Below, piece after piece: positions 14,322 to 22,087 of a stretch of 26,085 nt of DNA (position 1 is its first letter; every line of letters begins with the position of its first letter). The stretch is taken from contig CAUBWJ010000032.1 in NCBI GenBank assembly GCA_958439725.1, positions 1-26,085 on the forward strand, in the 5' to 3' direction. A program made the translations under genes and the position numbers. The notes under the pieces were generated by a model. It worked only from the letters and a program-made list of their open reading frames with translations. It did not search any database and was not told the origin of the DNA. This DNA comes from an uncultured Muribaculaceae bacterium (GTDB lineage Bacteria; Bacteroidota; Bacteroidia; Bacteroidales; Muribaculaceae).

Positions 14322-15676
14322 AAGAATTCACTCCGGACTATCTGGAAAACATCCGCCGCATTATAGCCGAACGCGACGACGAGGCCGCACGGCGCGAGCT
14401 CGCCGACCTCCACCCGGCCGACATTGCGGAGCTTTACCGCGATCTCGACCTTGAGGAAGCGGAATTCCTGTATAAACTTCTGGACGAGGAGACAGCGGCC
14501 GATGTGCTGATGGAACTCGATGAGGACGACCGCCGCAAGCTACTGAGCGGCATGGAACCCGAACAGATAGCCAAGCAGCTCGACTACCTCGACACCGACG
14601 ACGCCGTGGACGTGATTCAGGAACTCGACGAGGAGGACCGCGACGAAATCATCAGCCATATCGACGACGTGGAGCAGGCCGGCGACATCATCGACCTTCT
14701 GAAATACGGCGAGGACACCGCCGGCGGCCTCATGGGCACCGAGATGATAGTGGTGAACGAGAACTGGAGCATGCCCGAGTGCATCAAGGAAATGAGGATG
14801 CAGGCCGAGGACATGGACGAAATCTATTACGTCTATGTGGTCGACAACGATTACCGCCTGCGCGGCGTTCTCCCGCTCAAGACACTCATCACACATCCTT
14901 CCGTATCCAAGATAAAGCATGTGATGGAGGAAGAGCCCCCTTCGGTAAAAGCCGATACCCCGATTGACGAAGTGGCCCACGACTTTGAGAAATACGACCT
15001 CGTGGCCATGCCCGTGGTCGACTCCATAGGGCGCCTGCTGGGACGCATCACCTTCGACGACGTAATGGACCAGGTGCGCGAGTCGACCGAGCGTGACTAT
15101 CAGCTGGCATCCGGTCTGTCGAGCGATGTGGAGGGCGACGACACTCTTTTCACCCAGACCAAAGCCCGTCTGCCCTGGCTCCTCATTGGAATGGTGGGAG
15201 GCCTCGGCAACTCGCTTATTCTCGGAAACTACGAATCGGGCTTTGCCGCCGACCCCACACTGGCCCTCTTCATCCCCCTTATCGGAGGTACCGGCGGCAA
15301 CGTCGGCACCCAGTCATCGGCCATCGTGGTGCAGGGTCTGGCAAACGGTTCGATGGACATAAAGAACTCGGCGCGCCAGCTGCTGAAAGAACTCGGCGTG
15401 GGCCTTATCAACGGCTGCATAATCTCCCTGCTCGTGTTCATCTACAACTTTATAAAATTCGGAGGTGTCCAGAATGTCACCACCGTGGCGGTGTCGCTTT
15501 CACTGCTGTGCGTGGTGCTGTTCGCTTCGGTTTTCGGAACATTCGTTCCCCTCACCCTCGAGCGCTTCAAAGTTGACCCCGCGCTTGCCACCGGCCCCTT
15601 CATATCCATCACCAACGACATCATCGGCATGCTCATTTATATGTCGATAAGCATGGCGTTGCTCAACTCCTTATAA
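14318..15676 (+). CDS. mgtE: Magnesium transporter MgtE
   Basis: This 452-residue inner-membrane Mg2+ channel has the normal MgtE layout: an acidic superhelical N domain of DExxR-type repeats (about 1-130; LHPADIAELYRDLDLEEAEF, LDEDDRRKLLSGME), two CBS domains (about 135-255) introduced by TAGGLMGTE, a linking helix, and five membrane helices (about 275-452). The pore motif GGTGGNVGTQSSA and the segment GPFISITNDIIG are present. In characterised MgtE proteins the N and CBS domains bind Mg2+ and close the pore when Mg2+ is plentiful; the acidic residues here fit that. Coupling to rsmA by a four-base overlap is noteworthy because ribosomes need Mg2+, but that link is speculative. Confidence 0.95.
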   Translation: MKEFTPDYLENIRRIIAERDDEAARRELADLHPADIAELYRDLDLEEAEFLYKLLDEETAADVLMELDEDDRRKLLSGMEPEQIAKQLDYLDTDDAVDVIQELDEEDRDEIISHIDDVEQAGDIIDLLKYGEDTAGGLMGTEMIVVNENWSMPECIKEMRMQAEDMDEIYYVYVVDNDYRLRGVLPLKTLITHPSVSKIKHVMEEEPPSVKADTPIDEVAHDFEKYDLVAMPVVDSIGRLLGRITFDDVMDQVRESTERDYQLASGLSSDVEGDDTLFTQTKARLPWLLIGMVGGLGNSLILGNYESGFAADPTLALFIPLIGGTGGNVGTQSSAIVVQGLANGSMDIKNSARQLLKELGVGLINGCIISLLVFIYNFIKFGGVQNVTTVAVSLSLLCVVLFASVFGTFVPLTLERFKVDPALATGPFISITNDIIGMLIYMSISMALLNSL

Positions 15677-15735
15677 AAAATCATAAATCGGACAAAGCCG
15701 CCCCACGCGGCCGCCTCCGTTTCCGCCTTAATTAT

Positions 15736-15743
15736 TACCTTTG
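15736..15743 (+). promoter_or_regulatory. Likely -7 box for the pepT cluster
   Basis: TACCTTTG matches TAnnTTTG, 31 bases before the ATG at 15775. No good TTG appears at the -33 position. It would start a transcript covering pepT, miaA and the GH20 gene. Confidence 0.55.
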
Positions 15744-15774
15744 TGTCACAATACCTTAAATTACAGAAAAAGAC

Positions 15775-16998
15775 ATGACAGTAGTTGACCGCTTCCTCCA
15801 ATATGTGAAGTTCGACACTCAGAGCGACGAACTCACCAACATGACTCCCTCCACTCCGGGACAGATGATTTTCGCGCAACACCTCGAGAAAGAGCTTCGC
15901 GAAATGGGTCTGAGCGACATTTCGCTCGATGACAACGGCTACCTTATGGCCACACTCCCCGGCAACACCGGGCGCAAGGATGTTCCTACGGTAGGATTCA
16001 TAGCCCATCTCGACACATCGCCCGACATGAGCGGACGCCACGTTTCACCCCGCATAGTGGAGAACTACGACGGAGGCGATATCACCCTCAACGCTGAAAA
16101 AGGAATCGTCCTCTCACCATCGGAATTTCCCGAACTCAAAAACTATATAGGCCAGCCGCTGATTGTCACCGACGGCAACACCCTTCTGGGTGCCGACGAC
16201 AAAGCCGGCATAGCTGAAATCATCACCGCTGTGGCTTACCTCAAGGCTCATCCCGAAATCGAGCACGGCGACATCCGCATTGCCTTCAACCCCGACGAGG
16301 AGATAGGCCAGGGTGCCCACAAGTTCGACGTGGAGCGCTTCGGCGCCGACTGGGCCTACACCATGGACGGTGGCGAAATCGGCGAACTCGAATACGAGAA
16401 CTTCAACGCCGCCGTGGCTAAGGTTACCATCTGCGGCCGCAACGTGCATCCCGGCTATGCCAAGCACAAGATGATCAACTCTCTCCGCATCGCCACCCAG
16501 TTCGCCATAATGCTCCCCCGCTGGGAAACCCCCGAGCACACCGAAGGCTACGAAGGCTTCTATCATCTCGTTTCCATAGAAGGCACCGTTGAGAAAACCA
16601 CCCTCACCTACATAATCCGCGACCACGACCGTGACCGCTTCGAGCGCCGCAAAAAGGAGCTCGAGCACCTCACCCGCAAAATCAACAACGAGTTCCCCGG
16701 CGTTGCCACCCTCGAGATCAAGGACCAGTATTACAATATGCGCGAGAAAATCGAGCCGGTGATGCACATCATCGACATCGCTCTTCAGGCCATGAAGGAC
16801 GCCGGCGTTGAACCCAAGGTTGTTCCCATCCGAGGCGGCACAGACGGCGCACAGCTCTCTTTCAAAGGGCTTCCCTGCCCCAACATCTTTGCCGGGGGCC
16901 TCAACTTCCACGGACGTTATGAGTTCGTGCCCATACCTTCAATGGAAAAGGCCACTCAGGTCATAGTGGAGATTGCACGCCTTGTAGCAAAACAGTAA
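15775..16998 (+). CDS. pepT: Peptidase T (tripeptide aminopeptidase, M20B)
   Basis: This 407-residue cytoplasmic zinc enzyme removes the N-terminal residue from tripeptides. Metal and catalytic motifs in order are: HLDTSPD with His78 and Asp80; LGADDKAG with Asp141-Asp142; NPDEEIG with Glu175-Glu176; MDGGEIGELEYENFNAA at the lid-domain entry; NVHPGYAK; and RGGTDGAQLSFKGLPCPNIF near residue 345-365. The length matches family members. The next gene, miaA, begins 13 bases later, and the GH20 gene follows miaA closely. All three probably share one transcript, although their functions differ. It likely completes the breakdown of peptides released by peptidases such as the M3 enzyme encoded at 23245. 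Confidence 0.95.
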   Translation: MTVVDRFLQYVKFDTQSDELTNMTPSTPGQMIFAQHLEKELREMGLSDISLDDNGYLMATLPGNTGRKDVPTVGFIAHLDTSPDMSGRHVSPRIVENYDGGDITLNAEKGIVLSPSEFPELKNYIGQPLIVTDGNTLLGADDKAGIAEIITAVAYLKAHPEIEHGDIRIAFNPDEEIGQGAHKFDVERFGADWAYTMDGGEIGELEYENFNAAVAKVTICGRNVHPGYAKHKMINSLRIATQFAIMLPRWETPEHTEGYEGFYHLVSIEGTVEKTTLTYIIRDHDRDRFERRKKELEHLTRKINNEFPGVATLEIKDQYYNMREKIEPVMHIIDIALQAMKDAGVEPKVVPIRGGTDGAQLSFKGLPCPNIFAGGLNFHGRYEFVPIPSMEKATQVIVEIARLVAKQ

Positions 16999-17011
16999 TC
17001 CCGCGCTCCGA

Positions 17012-17920
17012 ATGCCTGCCGCATCCGTGCCCACGCTTATTGTCATCACCGGCCCCACAGGCTCCGGAAAGACAGCCCTTGCCATTGAGGTTGCGCGGGC
17101 CGTCGGGTGCGACATCATCTCGGCCGACTCACGCCAGATCTACAAAGGAATTCCCATAGGAACCGCCGCTCCGACGGCCGCGGAGCGCGCGCTCGTGCGC
17201 CATCATTTTGTGGAGGAGCTGGAGCTTGACAGCTATTACAGCGCTGCGCTTTTCGAGGAGCAGGCCATTCAGCGTCTCAACGCCTTATGGCGGGAAGGGC
17301 CGGATGTAGCCGTGATGTGCGGCGGTTCCATGATGTATGTTGACGCGGTGGTCAACGGAATCGACCCTCTGCCCACCATCAGCGACGAAATCCGCGCCCG
17401 CGTTCTCGCGCTTTACACCGCCGAGGGCCTCGAAGGTGTCTGTTCGCGGCTCCGCGCCATCGACCCCGAAAGCTGCTCGAGAATTGACCTCCGGAATCCG
17501 CGCCGTGTAATTCACGCCCTGGAGATCTGCCTTCAGTCCGGCCGCAAATACTCTTCGCTGTGTACCGGAACGCCAACCGAGCGCCCTTTCAGAGTGCTGA
17601 AATATGCCATAGACCGTCCCCGCCACGAGATGATGGACCGCATCAACCGCCGCGTCGACGCCATGATGGAGGCAGGTTTCGAAGAGGAGGCCCGCAGCGT
17701 TTACCCCCTGCGACATCTCAACGCCCTGAATACTGTCGGATTCAAAGAGATGTTCGCCTGGTTCGACGGCACTATGGACCGCGCCACATCCGTGGCGCGG
17801 ATGGCCAAGAACACCCGCGTCTACGCCAAGAAGCAGCTCACGTGGCTCAGCCGCGACACCTCCGTCACCTGGCTGAACCCAAGCGGAGCATCAGAAAAAA
17901 TATTATCAAACCTTAAATAA
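17012..17920 (+). CDS. miaA: tRNA dimethylallyltransferase
   Basis: MiaA transfers a dimethylallyl group to N6 of A37 in tRNAs reading UNN codons. The protein has 302 residues. The P-loop GPTGSGKT is at 14-21, followed by DSRQIYKGIPIGTAAP (substrate-binding Asp and tRNA contact), HHFVEELE, GGSMMYVDAVVNGID, and the C-terminal RMAKNTRVYAKKQLTWL that contacts tRNA. It lies between pepT (13-base gap) and the GH20 gene (7-base gap). Bacteroidales often carry two MiaA copies; only one is visible in this window. Confidence 0.95.
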   Translation: MPAASVPTLIVITGPTGSGKTALAIEVARAVGCDIISADSRQIYKGIPIGTAAPTAAERALVRHHFVEELELDSYYSAALFEEQAIQRLNALWREGPDVAVMCGGSMMYVDAVVNGIDPLPTISDEIRARVLALYTAEGLEGVCSRLRAIDPESCSRIDLRNPRRVIHALEICLQSGRKYSSLCTGTPTERPFRVLKYAIDRPRHEMMDRINRRVDAMMEAGFEEEARSVYPLRHLNALNTVGFKEMFAWFDGTMDRATSVARMAKNTRVYAKKQLTWLSRDTSVTWLNPSGASEKILSNLK

Positions 17921-17927
17921 AGAAAGC

Positions 17928-19973
17928 ATGAAATTACTACTTGCCTCAGCCCTTTTAGCGCTCTCTCTCCCGGCGTTCTCGCAGGCTCACAGTGTAATCA
18001 CTCCGCGCCCCTCGGCCGATGTGGTTCAGCGAGCGTGCGGAAATTTCTCGCCCTCACAGTTCAAGACTGTGAAAATCGACGCGCCCGCAGCCGACGTGGC
18101 CCATCTTTCGGACTATCTATCCCAGAAAATGCCACAGCTCGAAATCACCGATATAGGCCGAGCTTCGGGACAGATTAAACTCCGCACAGTCTCCTCGGTT
18201 CCCGGCATCGACAGCCCCGAAGGCTACCGTCTCGACATCAAACCCGATGGCATTCTGGTGGAAGCCACATCCGGAGCCGGACTTTTCTACGGCCTGCAGT
18301 CGCTCATACAGCTCATGGAAAGCGGACAGCCTCTCTCTCCCGTCACCCTCACCGACCAGCCCCGCTTCTCCTATCGCGGAGTGATGATTGACGTGAGCCG
18401 CAATTTCCGCGACAAAGAGTTCATAAAGAAGCAGCTCGACGCCATGGCAGCCCTGAAGCTGAACAAAATGCAGTTCCACCTCACCGACGGCGCAGGCTGG
18501 CGTCTGCAGATAGACCGCTACCCGCGTCTTACCGATTTCGCCGCCTGGCGCAAAGGCCAGACGTGGAAAGACTGGACCGAACAAGGCTCAAAATACCTTG
18601 ACCGCACCGACCCCGAAGCCTGCGGAGGTTACTATACCAAGGACGATATACGCGAGATTCTCGACTATGCCGCCGACCGCTACATAACAGTGATTCCCGA
18701 GATTGAGATGCCCGGCCACAGCGAGGAAGTGCTCGCCGCCTATCCCGAGCTCAGCTGCGAGGGAAAGCCCTACACCTCAAGCGATTTCTGCCCCGGCAAG
18801 GAAGCCACCTTCGAATTCCTCCAGAATGTGCTCGACGAGGTGATTGAGCTTTTCCCCTCGAAATACATCAATATCGGTGGCGACGAGGCCGGAAAGGCAG
18901 CCTGGCGCAAATGCCCCGACTGCAAGGCCCGCATGGAAGCCGAAGGGCTCGAGAACGTAGAGCAGCTGCAGAGCTACCTCATTCACCGCATAGAGAAATA
19001 TCTCAACTCCAAGGGACGCGACCTCATAGGCTGGGACGAGATTATGGAAGGCGGACTTGCACCGAACGCTGCCGTGGTGTCATGGCGTGGTGTCGAAGGC
19101 GGCGCCGAGGCCGCCCGTCAGGGCCACAAGGCAGTTATGGCTCCCGGCTCATACTGCTACTTCGACGGCTACCAGGACGCACCCCAGACCCAGCCCGAGG
19201 CTATCGGAGGCTACCTTCCCCTTGAAAAAGTGTACTCCTTCAATCCCGCTCCCGACTCGCTTGACGCCGCAGCACGCGCCAACATCATGGGTCTCGAGGC
19301 CACAATGTTCACCGAATACATTCCCACCGACGAGCACGCCGAATACATGCTCTATCCCCGCATGATAGCGCTGGCGGAAGTGGCATGGACTCCTCAGGAG
19401 CGCCGCGACTACACTGAGTTCCGTCCGCGCGCCGAGGCCTACAACCGCCATCTCGCCGCGCAGGGCTACAACGTGTTCGACCTCAGCCGCGAGGTTGGAA
19501 ACCGCAAGGAGTCCCTCACGCCCGTGAAACATCTCGCTCTTAATTGTCCCGTGACCTACAATGTGCCCTGGTGGACAAACTACAACGCCAACTACGCCGC
19601 CACCCTCACCGACGGACTGCGCGGAGGATGGACATACAGCGACGGACGCTGGCAGGGCTTCCTCTCCAACACCACCGACCGCGTCGACGTCACGATCGAC
19701 CTCGGAAAAATCCAGCCCGTCAACTATGTGGGAGCTGAGTTCATGCAGCTCTGCGGTCCCGACGTATGGATGCCCTGCAAGGTGATAATCTCAGCGTCGG
19801 AAGACGGCAAGACTTACACCGACCTTGCCGAGATAGACCACAATGTGGTCCGCGACACCGGTCTCAGCTTCAAGACCTTCTCATGGGAAGGCTCCGCGCG
19901 CGCACGCTACATCCGCTATCGCGCCCTGGCAGAGCACGGTGTGCTCTTCACCGATGAAATCATCGTACGCTAA
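17928..19973 (+). CDS. Secreted GH20 beta-N-acetylhexosaminidase
   Basis: This 681-residue exported enzyme has a signal peptide (MKLLLASALLALSLPAFSQA). It releases terminal beta-linked GlcNAc or GalNAc from host glycans, chitin fragments or peptidoglycan. Residues about 25-135 form the GH20b domain. The barrel follows, with YRGVMIDVSRNFRD, FHLTDGAGWRLQIDRYP, IPEIEMPGHSEE and the catalytic pair Asp319-Glu320 in GGDEAGKAAW, the substrate-assisted mechanism signature. The last ~140 residues (from about 540) look like an F5/8 type C (CBM32-like) carbohydrate-binding module: VDVTIDLGKIQPVNYVGAEF and KVIISASEDGKTYTDLAEI. It ends the pepT-miaA cluster and converges on the HU gene. Confidence 0.93.
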   Translation: MKLLLASALLALSLPAFSQAHSVITPRPSADVVQRACGNFSPSQFKTVKIDAPAADVAHLSDYLSQKMPQLEITDIGRASGQIKLRTVSSVPGIDSPEGYRLDIKPDGILVEATSGAGLFYGLQSLIQLMESGQPLSPVTLTDQPRFSYRGVMIDVSRNFRDKEFIKKQLDAMAALKLNKMQFHLTDGAGWRLQIDRYPRLTDFAAWRKGQTWKDWTEQGSKYLDRTDPEACGGYYTKDDIREILDYAADRYITVIPEIEMPGHSEEVLAAYPELSCEGKPYTSSDFCPGKEATFEFLQNVLDEVIELFPSKYINIGGDEAGKAAWRKCPDCKARMEAEGLENVEQLQSYLIHRIEKYLNSKGRDLIGWDEIMEGGLAPNAAVVSWRGVEGGAEAARQGHKAVMAPGSYCYFDGYQDAPQTQPEAIGGYLPLEKVYSFNPAPDSLDAAARANIMGLEATMFTEYIPTDEHAEYMLYPRMIALAEVAWTPQERRDYTEFRPRAEAYNRHLAAQGYNVFDLSREVGNRKESLTPVKHLALNCPVTYNVPWWTNYNANYAATLTDGLRGGWTYSDGRWQGFLSNTTDRVDVTIDLGKIQPVNYVGAEFMQLCGPDVWMPCKVIISASEDGKTYTDLAEIDHNVVRDTGLSFKTFSWEGSARARYIRYRALAEHGVLFTDEIIVR

Positions 19974-20039
19974 CCCATACTACACAATTCCAGACTCCAA
20001 GAGAGTTTTTTCATGGTTGTAGAACTATAAAACAACAAA

Positions 20040-20076
20040 AAGCTGCGCCACAACGGAGATCGTCATGGCGCAGCTT
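20040..20076. terminator. Bidirectional terminator between GH20 and HU genes
   Basis: AAGCTGCGCCA at 20040-20050 pairs perfectly with TGGCGCAGCTT at 20066-20076. An A-rich run precedes it and GTTTTTT follows, so it supplies a U-tract on both strands and can end the GH20 transcript (plus) and the HU transcript (minus). Confidence 0.9.
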
Positions 20077-20107
20077 GTTTTTTAATAAAAAAATCCGCGG
20101 GAAAACG

Positions 20108-20380
20108 TTATTTCACAACGTCGTTGAGTTCGGCACCGGCCTTGAACTTAACCACCTTGCGGGCAGCGATCTCAATCACCTGCTTCGTCTGGGGGTTGAT
20201 GCCTTTACGGGCGGCTTTCTCGGTTACATCGAAGGTTCCGAATCCGATAAGTGCCACTTTGTTGCCCTCGGCAAGCTGCTCGGTAATGGTCATAAGTGTC
20301 GCTTCAAGGGCGGCTTTGGCCTGGGCTTTGGTAAGATTGGCTTTTTCAGCGATAGCGTAGGTAAGCTCTGTTTTGTTCAT
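20108..20380 (-). CDS. HU family DNA-binding protein
   Basis: This 90-residue histone-like protein starts MNKTELTYAIAEKANLTKAQ. The family pattern is complete: an N-terminal helical dimer region, then VALIGFGTFDVTEKAARKGI with the GFGTF turn, then the arm bearing NPQTKQVIEIAARKVVKFKA with the proline at the arm tip (INPQT). HU dimers bend and compact DNA. The gene stands alone on the minus strand with a good promoter and a shared terminator. Bacteroidales encode several HU-like paralogues; this one is of normal length. Confidence 0.95.
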   Translation of the reverse strand: MNKTELTYAIAEKANLTKAQAKAALEATLMTITEQLAEGNKVALIGFGTFDVTEKAARKGINPQTKQVIEIAARKVVKFKAGAELNDVVK

Positions 20381-20443
20381 GGGTATATATATTTGATAAG
20401 TGATAAAATAGTATGCTCTTCCAGTTGGTTAAGTACAGACACG

Positions 20444-20474
20444 CAAATATATACCTAAAACTTTTATCTTCCAA
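20444..20474 (-). promoter_or_regulatory. Bacteroidota-type promoter for the HU gene
   Basis: On the minus strand, TTG (20472-20474) and TATATTTG (20444-20451) are separated by 20 bases, an excellent -33/-7 pair. The leader before the HU start codon would be about 57 bases. Confidence 0.8.
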
Positions 20475-20579
20475 CAATTATTTTGAAAAAAGCGGTCCTG
20501 ATTGCCCGATTGAGCCCAAAAAGTTTCGCTTTTGGCCCCTTCCCGGTTTTAACACCATGTACCGCTCACGAAATTTTTG

Positions 20580-20587
20580 TATATTTG
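20580..20587 (+). promoter_or_regulatory. Likely -7 box for the rhomboid-peptidase cluster
   Basis: TATATTTG matches TAnnTTTG, 26 bases before the ATG at 20614. The -33 region is not clear. It is divergent from the HU promoter about 130 bases away. Confidence 0.55.
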
Positions 20588-20613
20588 TATCTTAATTATA
20601 CTCTATAAATAAT

Positions 20614-21342
20614 ATGGGAAATTTCAGAAGAGCTTTCGACAACATACCCCCTGTCACCAAAAACCTGATTCTGATTAATCTGGTGATATGGCTTGCCATG
20701 ATGGTGGCCGGGCGCCGTGCCGACAGCACCATCCTTGATTTCGGCGGACTGCATTATTTCGAGGCTTCGGACTTCAATGTGCTTCAGATTTTCACCTACA
20801 TGTTCATGCACTCCACGGCCAATTTCGCACATATCCTCTTCAACATGTTCACGCTGTTCATGTTCGGAATCCTGCTTGAGCGCACTCTGGGCGCCAAGCG
20901 TTTCCTTTTCTACTACATAAGCTGTGGAATCGGAGCGGCCTTGGTTCAGGAAGCCGTATGGGCGATGACGTGGGAAGGCATTTTTGCCAAAATGATGCAT
21001 GTGGACTCCTTCACTTTCCAGCAGATTCTCGCCCATTCTTCCCCCGAACAGATATCCGGGGCCCTCAACTCCTTCGTAACCATAGGTGCCTCGGGCGCAA
21101 TATTCGGAGTGCTTCTGGCATTCGGCATGCTGTTCCCGAACCTTCCCACCTACATCATGTTCATACCCGTGCCTATAAAGGCCAAATGGATGGTGATTGG
21201 CTACGGTGTGCTCGAGCTTCTCATAGGCATGAGCGAGGCCAACGACGGTGTGGCCCACTTCGCCCACCTCGGCGGAATGCTGTTCGGCTTCTTCATAATC
21301 CTATACTGGAAGAAAAAGAATGTGATTCATGGAGGTTTTTGA
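20614..21342 (+). CDS. Rhomboid family intramembrane serine protease 1
   Basis: This 242-residue membrane protease cleaves transmembrane substrates within the bilayer. About six to seven hydrophobic segments are visible. The oxyanion-side motif is MHSTANFAHILFNMF (H-x6-H-x3-N), the catalytic Ser160 is in GASGAIFG, and His218 is in AHLGGMLFG. Both dyad residues are present, so it should be active. A loop of about 45 residues between the third and fourth helices (WEGIFAKMMHVDSFTFQQ) is longer than in GlpG. The gene overlaps the second rhomboid gene by 14 bases. Its substrate is unknown. Confidence 0.9.
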   Translation: MGNFRRAFDNIPPVTKNLILINLVIWLAMMVAGRRADSTILDFGGLHYFEASDFNVLQIFTYMFMHSTANFAHILFNMFTLFMFGILLERTLGAKRFLFYYISCGIGAALVQEAVWAMTWEGIFAKMMHVDSFTFQQILAHSSPEQISGALNSFVTIGASGAIFGVLLAFGMLFPNLPTYIMFIPVPIKAKWMVIGYGVLELLIGMSEANDGVAHFAHLGGMLFGFFIILYWKKKNVIHGGF

Positions 21343-22087
21343 CAGGACTCATAAGTGCAGCCTCCTGCCCGCGACGCTTGTCACGGTCAACGTGGCCGTG
21401 TACGTGCTGCTGTTTATGGCCTGGACATTCGACCACGATTCCTCATTAATCGCTTCGGGATCACCGTCGGCCGCCGACGCCATTGTCGACGCCCTGGCTC
21501 TCCCCTCCTCCTTCACCACCTGGCTCCACCGGCCGTGGACCGCCATCACCTATATGTTCACCCAGTTTTCCTGGTGGCACCTTGCCGGCAACATGATTGT
21601 GCTCTACCTCTTCGCCATGATTGCCGACCGCGTGGCCGGACGTTCGTTCGCGCTCACGGTTTATCTGGGAGGAGGACTTGCGGCGGCTATGCTCTACCTC
21701 CTCCTGGGAGTCCTGGGCGCCGCCTCAGGGGTGCTTGTGGGCAGCTCGGCATCAGTCATGGCCATGATGGGCGCAGTGCTTGTGCTCCGCCCCTCGCTGC
21801 GGTTCCCGTTGGGCAAATTCGGTTCTCCACGTGCCGTCTGGATTATATGTTCGCTCGTGCTTCTCGACCTTCTCGGCATATTTTCCGGCAATGTAGCCGC
21901 CCATTTCTGCCATCTGGCCGGATTCGGCTCCGGCTGTGCCTGCGCGGCCGCTCTTCGGCATCGCCGCCACAGTTGCCTTGATACGGCCGACCTCACCGCC
22001 GTGCTTGAAAAAGTGAAACGCTCAGGATTCTCTTCTCTCGACGAACACGAGCGAAACACCCTGTTCATTAAGACCAAAAATGACTAA
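21329..22087 (+). CDS. Rhomboid family intramembrane serine protease 2
   Basis: This is a second, clearly different rhomboid of 252 residues, translationally overlapping the first. Helix-rich core: WTAITYMFTQFSWWHLAGNM, with Gln where rhomboids more often have His before the conserved H-x3-N; VGSSASVMAMMG with the likely catalytic Ser140 (G-S-S-A); and FCHLAGFGSG with His195. The Ser/His pair is retained, so activity is likely. A short soluble tail (LEKVKRSGFSSLDEHERNTL) resembles the C-terminal tail seen in Bacteroidota rhomboids. The next gene overlaps its end by 8 bases. The pair may have divided substrate ranges; this is inference. Confidence 0.87.
   Translation: MEVFDRTHKCSLLPATLVTVNVAVYVLLFMAWTFDHDSSLIASGSPSAADAIVDALALPSSFTTWLHRPWTAITYMFTQFSWWHLAGNMIVLYLFAMIADRVAGRSFALTVYLGGGLAAAMLYLLLGVLGAASGVLVGSSASVMAMMGAVLVLRPSLRFPLGKFGSPRAVWIICSLVLLDLLGIFSGNVAAHFCHLAGFGSGCACAAALRHRRHSCLDTADLTAVLEKVKRSGFSSLDEHERNTLFIKTKND

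Noticed and set aside
20445..20590. Possible small protein frame in the HU-rhomboid gap (20413-20595)
   Set aside because: It overlaps the HU promoter and the rhomboid -7 box and has no recognisable protein character.
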